A program made the position numbers and the translations under genes. A stretch of DNA of 64,000 nucleotides, taken from NCBI RefSeq assembly GCF_029543245.1, contig NZ_JARQWV010000023.1:27075-91074 (forward strand), written 5' to 3'. Shown here in pieces: positions 60,482 through 64,000 of the stretch; the first letter of the stretch is position 1; every line of letters begins with the position of its first letter. The DNA is from Caulobacter endophyticus. Its GTDB lineage: Bacteria; Pseudomonadota; Alphaproteobacteria; Caulobacterales; Caulobacteraceae. The notes under the pieces are model-generated. The model had not been told where the DNA came from and made no database searches. It saw nothing but the letters and a program-made list of their open reading frames with translations.

Positions 60482-62098
60482 ATGCGTTTTCTTTGCCTGG
60501 CGACCGTGCTCGCCGCTACGGCCGTCTGCGGCGCGGCGACCGCTGCGCCGAGTCTCTGGGTGCAATGCGACGGGCTGCCCAAGCCCGAGAGCCTGGCCAA
60601 GCAGACGGCCAAGGCCGGCCTGACCATCCTGACCGGCGGCTTCTACGGCCTGACCATCGAAGGCGGCGGCGAGCCGGCGGGCGGCGAGGAGGGCGTCACG
60701 GCCTGCAAGCAGGCCCTGGTCGATCCGGTGCTGGAGCCCTTCTGGGAGCGGCGCGTCAGCCTGCTGCGGTCCAAGGCCCTGCACGAGGTCGAGGCCGGTC
60801 GGCCCGACGTGGGCCTGAAGGACCTGGAAGCCACCCGCGCGGCCGCCGCCGGCCATGTCGACGCCGTGGCCTTCAACCGTTCGCTGGGGGTCTCGACCAA
60901 GCTGTTCGAGGCCTCGCTGCTGGCCAAGCAGGGGCGGACCGCCGAGGCCGAACGCCTGGCGGTCGAGGCCGCGGACGCCCGGCCCTGGTCGGCCCGCATC
61001 CAGCGGCTGGCGTCGGCGATCTTGGCCATCGATCCCGCCTATAGCGCCGACGAGGAGCGCGTGCTGACGCGCCTGGCCAGGCTCGATCCCGACGGCCTGG
61101 CGACCCGGGCCGCCGCGCGCGAATGGGGCGACCCGACCGGCGCCGCCGACGACTGGGCGGCCGAGGCCCAGGCCATGCGGCGCCTGGAACCCAATGGCGA
61201 ATTCGTCCCGGAGACATTCGAGTACACCCTGGGCTCGGCCGTGCGCCTGCCGTACCCACTGGCCAAGGCGGCGCTTGCCGCCGCGTGGGCGGGCCGGGCC
61301 GACCAGGCCAAGGCCTTGCTGGCGGAGCTGGACGGGCTGAAGCCCTGGGCGCCCGAGGTCATGCCCAAGAACAAGTTCCAGGCCGCCCGGGCGACCAGCA
61401 CCATGAAGGTGTCGGCGCTGATGATCGAGCGCGCGGCGCCCTATAGGAAGGCGACCCAGGCCTGGCTGCTGGCCAACGAGGGCAAGTTCCAGGAGGCGCA
61501 GGACATGATCGACGGCCTGCCCGCCGAGCCGGCCACCTTCGAACTGGCTCGCGCGACCGCCAAGGGGTTGGGTCGGCCCGAGGCGCCGGCGCTGGCCGGC
61601 CGCGACGACCTGATCAAGTCGCTGCGCGAGGGCCGGGCCGAGCGGCTGGTGGTCTTGGACTACGCCCGGTCGCTGCCGCTGCTGGAGGAGACCGAACCGT
61701 CCAGGCAACGGGCCGGCAAGCCGATGAGCGGCCTGCCGGGGCGCGACAACAAGCTGAAGACCGGCGAGATCAGCGTGCGGGTGGAGGGCTATCGCGGCAT
61801 GGCCGCCGCCGAGGAGCAGGCGCTGCTGCGCGCCGCCCAGGTGGCCCGCACGGCCGGCGCCAAGGGCTTCGTGCTGACCGAGCGCCGCGACTTCGAGAAG
61901 TTCTATGTCAGCGCCTATTCGCCGCGCCCGACCGGAAACTCGCCCAATCCGCAGATGGTCGAGACGGTCACCGAGCTGGTGCTGCTGAACCCCGATCCGC
62001 CGCCGGCCTATGCCGAGCGCGCGGGGCTGGCGATCGACCCCGAGAAGGTCTGGGCCGAACTGTCGCCGTTCTACGTGCTGCCGGCGGAGGTGAAGTAG
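60482..62098 (+). CDS. Hypothetical secreted helical-repeat protein
   Basis: 538 aa with a signal peptide (MRFLCLATVLAATAVCGAAT) and a mostly helical body that looks like tetratricopeptide-type repeats (GLKDLEATRAAAAGHVDAVA, AEAERLAVEAADARPWSARI, ALAAAWAGRADQAKALLAEL). The C-terminal 120 residues contain SVRVEGYRGMAAAEEQALLR and FYVSAYSPRPTGNS, seemingly a compact strand-helix domain. No family is recognised; envelope location is likely. ATG 60482 precedes the signal peptide directly. Confidence 0.65.
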   Translation: MRFLCLATVLAATAVCGAATAAPSLWVQCDGLPKPESLAKQTAKAGLTILTGGFYGLTIEGGGEPAGGEEGVTACKQALVDPVLEPFWERRVSLLRSKALHEVEAGRPDVGLKDLEATRAAAAGHVDAVAFNRSLGVSTKLFEASLLAKQGRTAEAERLAVEAADARPWSARIQRLASAILAIDPAYSADEERVLTRLARLDPDGLATRAAAREWGDPTGAADDWAAEAQAMRRLEPNGEFVPETFEYTLGSAVRLPYPLAKAALAAAWAGRADQAKALLAELDGLKPWAPEVMPKNKFQAARATSTMKVSALMIERAAPYRKATQAWLLANEGKFQEAQDMIDGLPAEPATFELARATAKGLGRPEAPALAGRDDLIKSLREGRAERLVVLDYARSLPLLEETEPSRQRAGKPMSGLPGRDNKLKTGEISVRVEGYRGMAAAEEQALLRAAQVARTAGAKGFVLTERRDFEKFYVSAYSPRPTGNSPNPQMVETVTELVLLNPDPPPAYAERAGLAIDPEKVWAELSPFYVLPAEVK

Positions 62099-62163
62099 GC
62101 GAGGGGAGGTCTGTGCTCGCCACGCCCTAGCCTCCATCCCCGCCAGGGTTTATACGCGCGGCC

Positions 62164-63822
62164 ATGTTTGAAGGCCTTTCCCCCCTCGCCCGTGAAGCCC
62201 GCTCCTGGCCGTTCGAGCAGGCGCGCGCCACCATCGCCCGCGTCCTGCGCGTGCGTCTCCCCGACCGCGCCGACCAGGAGGCCGCCAAGGCCCTGATCGA
62301 CGCCGGCAAGACCGACGAGGCGGTGAAAGCCTATCCGGCCCTGAGCAAGGCCGTGATCTTCGAGACCGGCTATGGTCCGTCGGGCCTGCCGCACCTGGGC
62401 ACCTTCGGCGAAGTGGCGCGCACGACCATGGTGCGCCAGGCCTTCCGCGCGCTCACCGACGACCACATCCCCACGCGCCTGATCGCCTTCAGCGACGACA
62501 TGGACGGCCTGCGCAAGGTTCCCGACAACATCGAGAACAAGCAGCCGCTGATCGAGGACCTGGGCAAGCCGCTGACGGTCGTCCGCGACCCCTTCGGCAC
62601 CCACGACAGCTTCGGCGCCCACAACAACGCCCGCCTGCGCGCCTTCCTCGACAGCTTCGGCTTCGAGTACGAGTTCGTGTCCTCGACCGAATGCTACAAG
62701 GGCGGGCTGTTCGACGAGACCCTGCTGACGGCCCTGGCTCGCTTCGACGCCATCCAGAAGGTGATGCTGCCGACCTTGGGCGAAGAGCGCCGCGCCACCT
62801 ATTCGCCGTTCCTGCCCGTCAGCCCCAGCACCGGCAAGGTGCTGCAGGTTCCGACCCTGGAGCGCAACGTCGAGAAGGGCACGATCGTCTTCGAGGACGA
62901 GGACGGCTCACGCGTCGAGGTTCCGGTCACCGGCGGCCACGTGAAGATGCAGTGGAAGCCCGACTGGGCCATGCGCTGGACAGCCCTGGGCGTCGACTAC
63001 GAGATGTCGGGCAAGGACCTGATCGACTCGGTCAAGGCCTCGGGCGCGATCTGCAAGGCCCTGGGCGGGGTTCCGCCGGAAGGCTTCAACTACGAGCTCT
63101 TCCTGGACGAGAACAACCAGAAGATCTCCAAGTCCAAGGGCAACGGCCTGTCGATGGAGGACTGGCTGCGCTACGGCGCGCCGGAAAGCCTGTCGTACTA
63201 CATGTTCCAGAGCCCCAAGTCGGCCAAGAAGCTCTATTTCGACGTCATCCCCAAGGCGACGGACGAGTACCTGCAGCAGCTGGACGCCTTTGGTCGCCAG
63301 GAGCCCGCCAAGCAGCTCGACAACCCGGTCTGGCACATCCACGCCGGCAAGCCGCCGCAGCAGGGCTCGCCGGTGTCGTTCAGCCTGATGCTGAACCTCG
63401 TCTCGGCCGCCGACGCCTCGACCAAGGAGATCCTCTGGGGCTTCCTGTCGCGCTACATCCCGGGCGCGTCGGCGGAAACCCAGCCGCTGCTGGACCGCCT
63501 GGCCGGCTATGCGATCAACTACTACGAGGACTTCGTCAAACCGACGAAGACCTTCCGCGCCCCCACCGACGTGGAACGCGCGGCGATCCTCGACCTGCTG
63601 GCCAAGCTGAAGGCCATGCCGGCCGGCACGCAGGACGCCGAGCTGATCCAGAACGAGGTGTTCGAGGTCGGCAAGACCCACGGCTTCGACCCGCTGCGCG
63701 CCTGGTTCCAGGCCCTGTACGAGGTTCTCCTCGGCCAGAGCCAGGGCCCGCGCTTCGGCTCGTTCGCGGCGATCTTCGGGATCGACCGCACGATCGCCCT
63801 GATCGAAGAGAAGCTGGGCTGA
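62164..63822 (+). CDS. lysS: Lysyl-tRNA synthetase, class I
   Basis: 552-aa class I lysyl-tRNA synthetase, the archaeal-type enzyme used instead of class II LysRS in many alphaproteobacteria. The HIGH-equivalent is YGPSGLPHLGTFGE and the KMSKS-equivalent NQKISKSKGNGLSMEDW. An anticodon-binding helical region follows (EDFVKPTKTFRAPTDVERAA). The gene is complete. Confidence 0.95.
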   Translation: MFEGLSPLAREARSWPFEQARATIARVLRVRLPDRADQEAAKALIDAGKTDEAVKAYPALSKAVIFETGYGPSGLPHLGTFGEVARTTMVRQAFRALTDDHIPTRLIAFSDDMDGLRKVPDNIENKQPLIEDLGKPLTVVRDPFGTHDSFGAHNNARLRAFLDSFGFEYEFVSSTECYKGGLFDETLLTALARFDAIQKVMLPTLGEERRATYSPFLPVSPSTGKVLQVPTLERNVEKGTIVFEDEDGSRVEVPVTGGHVKMQWKPDWAMRWTALGVDYEMSGKDLIDSVKASGAICKALGGVPPEGFNYELFLDENNQKISKSKGNGLSMEDWLRYGAPESLSYYMFQSPKSAKKLYFDVIPKATDEYLQQLDAFGRQEPAKQLDNPVWHIHAGKPPQQGSPVSFSLMLNLVSAADASTKEILWGFLSRYIPGASAETQPLLDRLAGYAINYYEDFVKPTKTFRAPTDVERAAILDLLAKLKAMPAGTQDAELIQNEVFEVGKTHGFDPLRAWFQALYEVLLGQSQGPRFGSFAAIFGIDRTIALIEEKLG

Positions 63823-63833
63823 GGTCTTAACTC

Positions 63834-63875
63834 CTCCCCCGCAAAGCGGGGGAGGGGGACCACGAAGTGGTGGAG
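63834..63875. repeat. Hairpins after lysS, left arm of another inverted-repeat element
   Basis: CTCCCCCGC (63834-63842) pairs with GCGGGGGAG (63846-63854), followed by a CCACGAAGTGG hairpin. This resembles one arm of the element family; the other arm is missing where the sequence degenerates. Confidence 0.6.
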
Positions 63876-63892
63876 GGGGCGAGACTGGGCTC

Positions 63893-64000
63893 CGTGCCGG
63901 CGGTGGGCCCCCCCCGCCCCCCGCCGCACCCCCCCCCCCCCCCCCCCCCCCCCCAACCACGGGGGGGGGAAGTAAGACCAGGCGGGAAAAAGAGGGGGGG
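63893..64000. other. Low-complexity contig end, probable artefact
   Basis: From about 63900 the sequence becomes runs of C (nearly 30 in a row around 63927-63954) and G with scattered bases, unlike any other part of the window. It has no coding or structural sense. It is best treated as unreliable read-end sequence. Confidence 0.8.

Overview
The window is high-GC DNA whose gene content and local promoter style point to a Caulobacter-like alphaproteobacterium. Supporting signs are a sdhCDAB operon with a promoter resembling the Caulobacter housekeeping consensus, a class I lysyl-tRNA synthetase, a maltose locus with a LacI repressor and an MFS maltose carrier, and a hemC-hemD-mitofilin-like-hemY cluster. 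No species can be named from sequence alone.

Layout. 0-12.6 kb: starch and maltodextrin use. A secreted GH13 amylase and a cytoplasmic GH13 alpha-glucosidase overlap; a LacI-type repressor faces a GH97 enzyme; an MFS sugar transporter is followed directly by a GH15 glucoamylase. A small Rrf2 regulator and flavoprotein pair sits inside this locus. 12.6-17.5 kb: small envelope proteins, rmuC, def (with a clear terminator), zapE and an LprI-like protein. 17.5-28.3 kb: a PAS/HWE histidine kinase, sdhCDAB, a membrane protein that seems to start at CTG, a ferredoxin reductase with its [2Fe-2S] ferredoxin, a frameshifted glutathione S-transferase, an acyltransferase and an unknown anchored protein.

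28.70-44.92 kb is an integrated element. A 48-bp direct repeat bounds it, being the 3' part of a tRNA-Thr(CGT) gene; the complete tRNA is at the right end and the fragment at the left. It carries a tyrosine integrase at the left and an excisionase-like HTH gene at the right, with twin TGCTTCCA repeats near both ends. Cargo includes a four-gene type I restriction operon (hsdM, hsdS, a DUF4268/PD-(D/E)XK-like gene, hsdR) in which every gene overlaps the next. It also has a serine recombinase coupled to a probable HUH endonuclease, several HTH regulators, small zinc-ribbon proteins, an SRAP (YedK/HMCES-like) protein and unknown small genes. There are no capsid, tail or conjugation genes. A 90-bp non-coding stretch after the integrase holds a hairpin plus two interlocked 9-bp inverted repeats with pseudoknot topology.

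44.9-64 kb is chromosomal again: hemY, a mitofilin-like gene, hemD and hemC read leftward; tsaD and gpsA read rightward. Then come YciI, Rieske, methyltransferase and kdsD genes, a creatininase-family gene, a GAF-Fis regulator beside an aldehyde dehydrogenase, acs, an unknown secreted protein and lysS. Eight small inverted-repeat elements, mostly just after gene ends, are scattered through the chromosomal parts and absent from the island. The last ~100 bases are low-complexity C/G runs and look like an assembly or read-end artefact.
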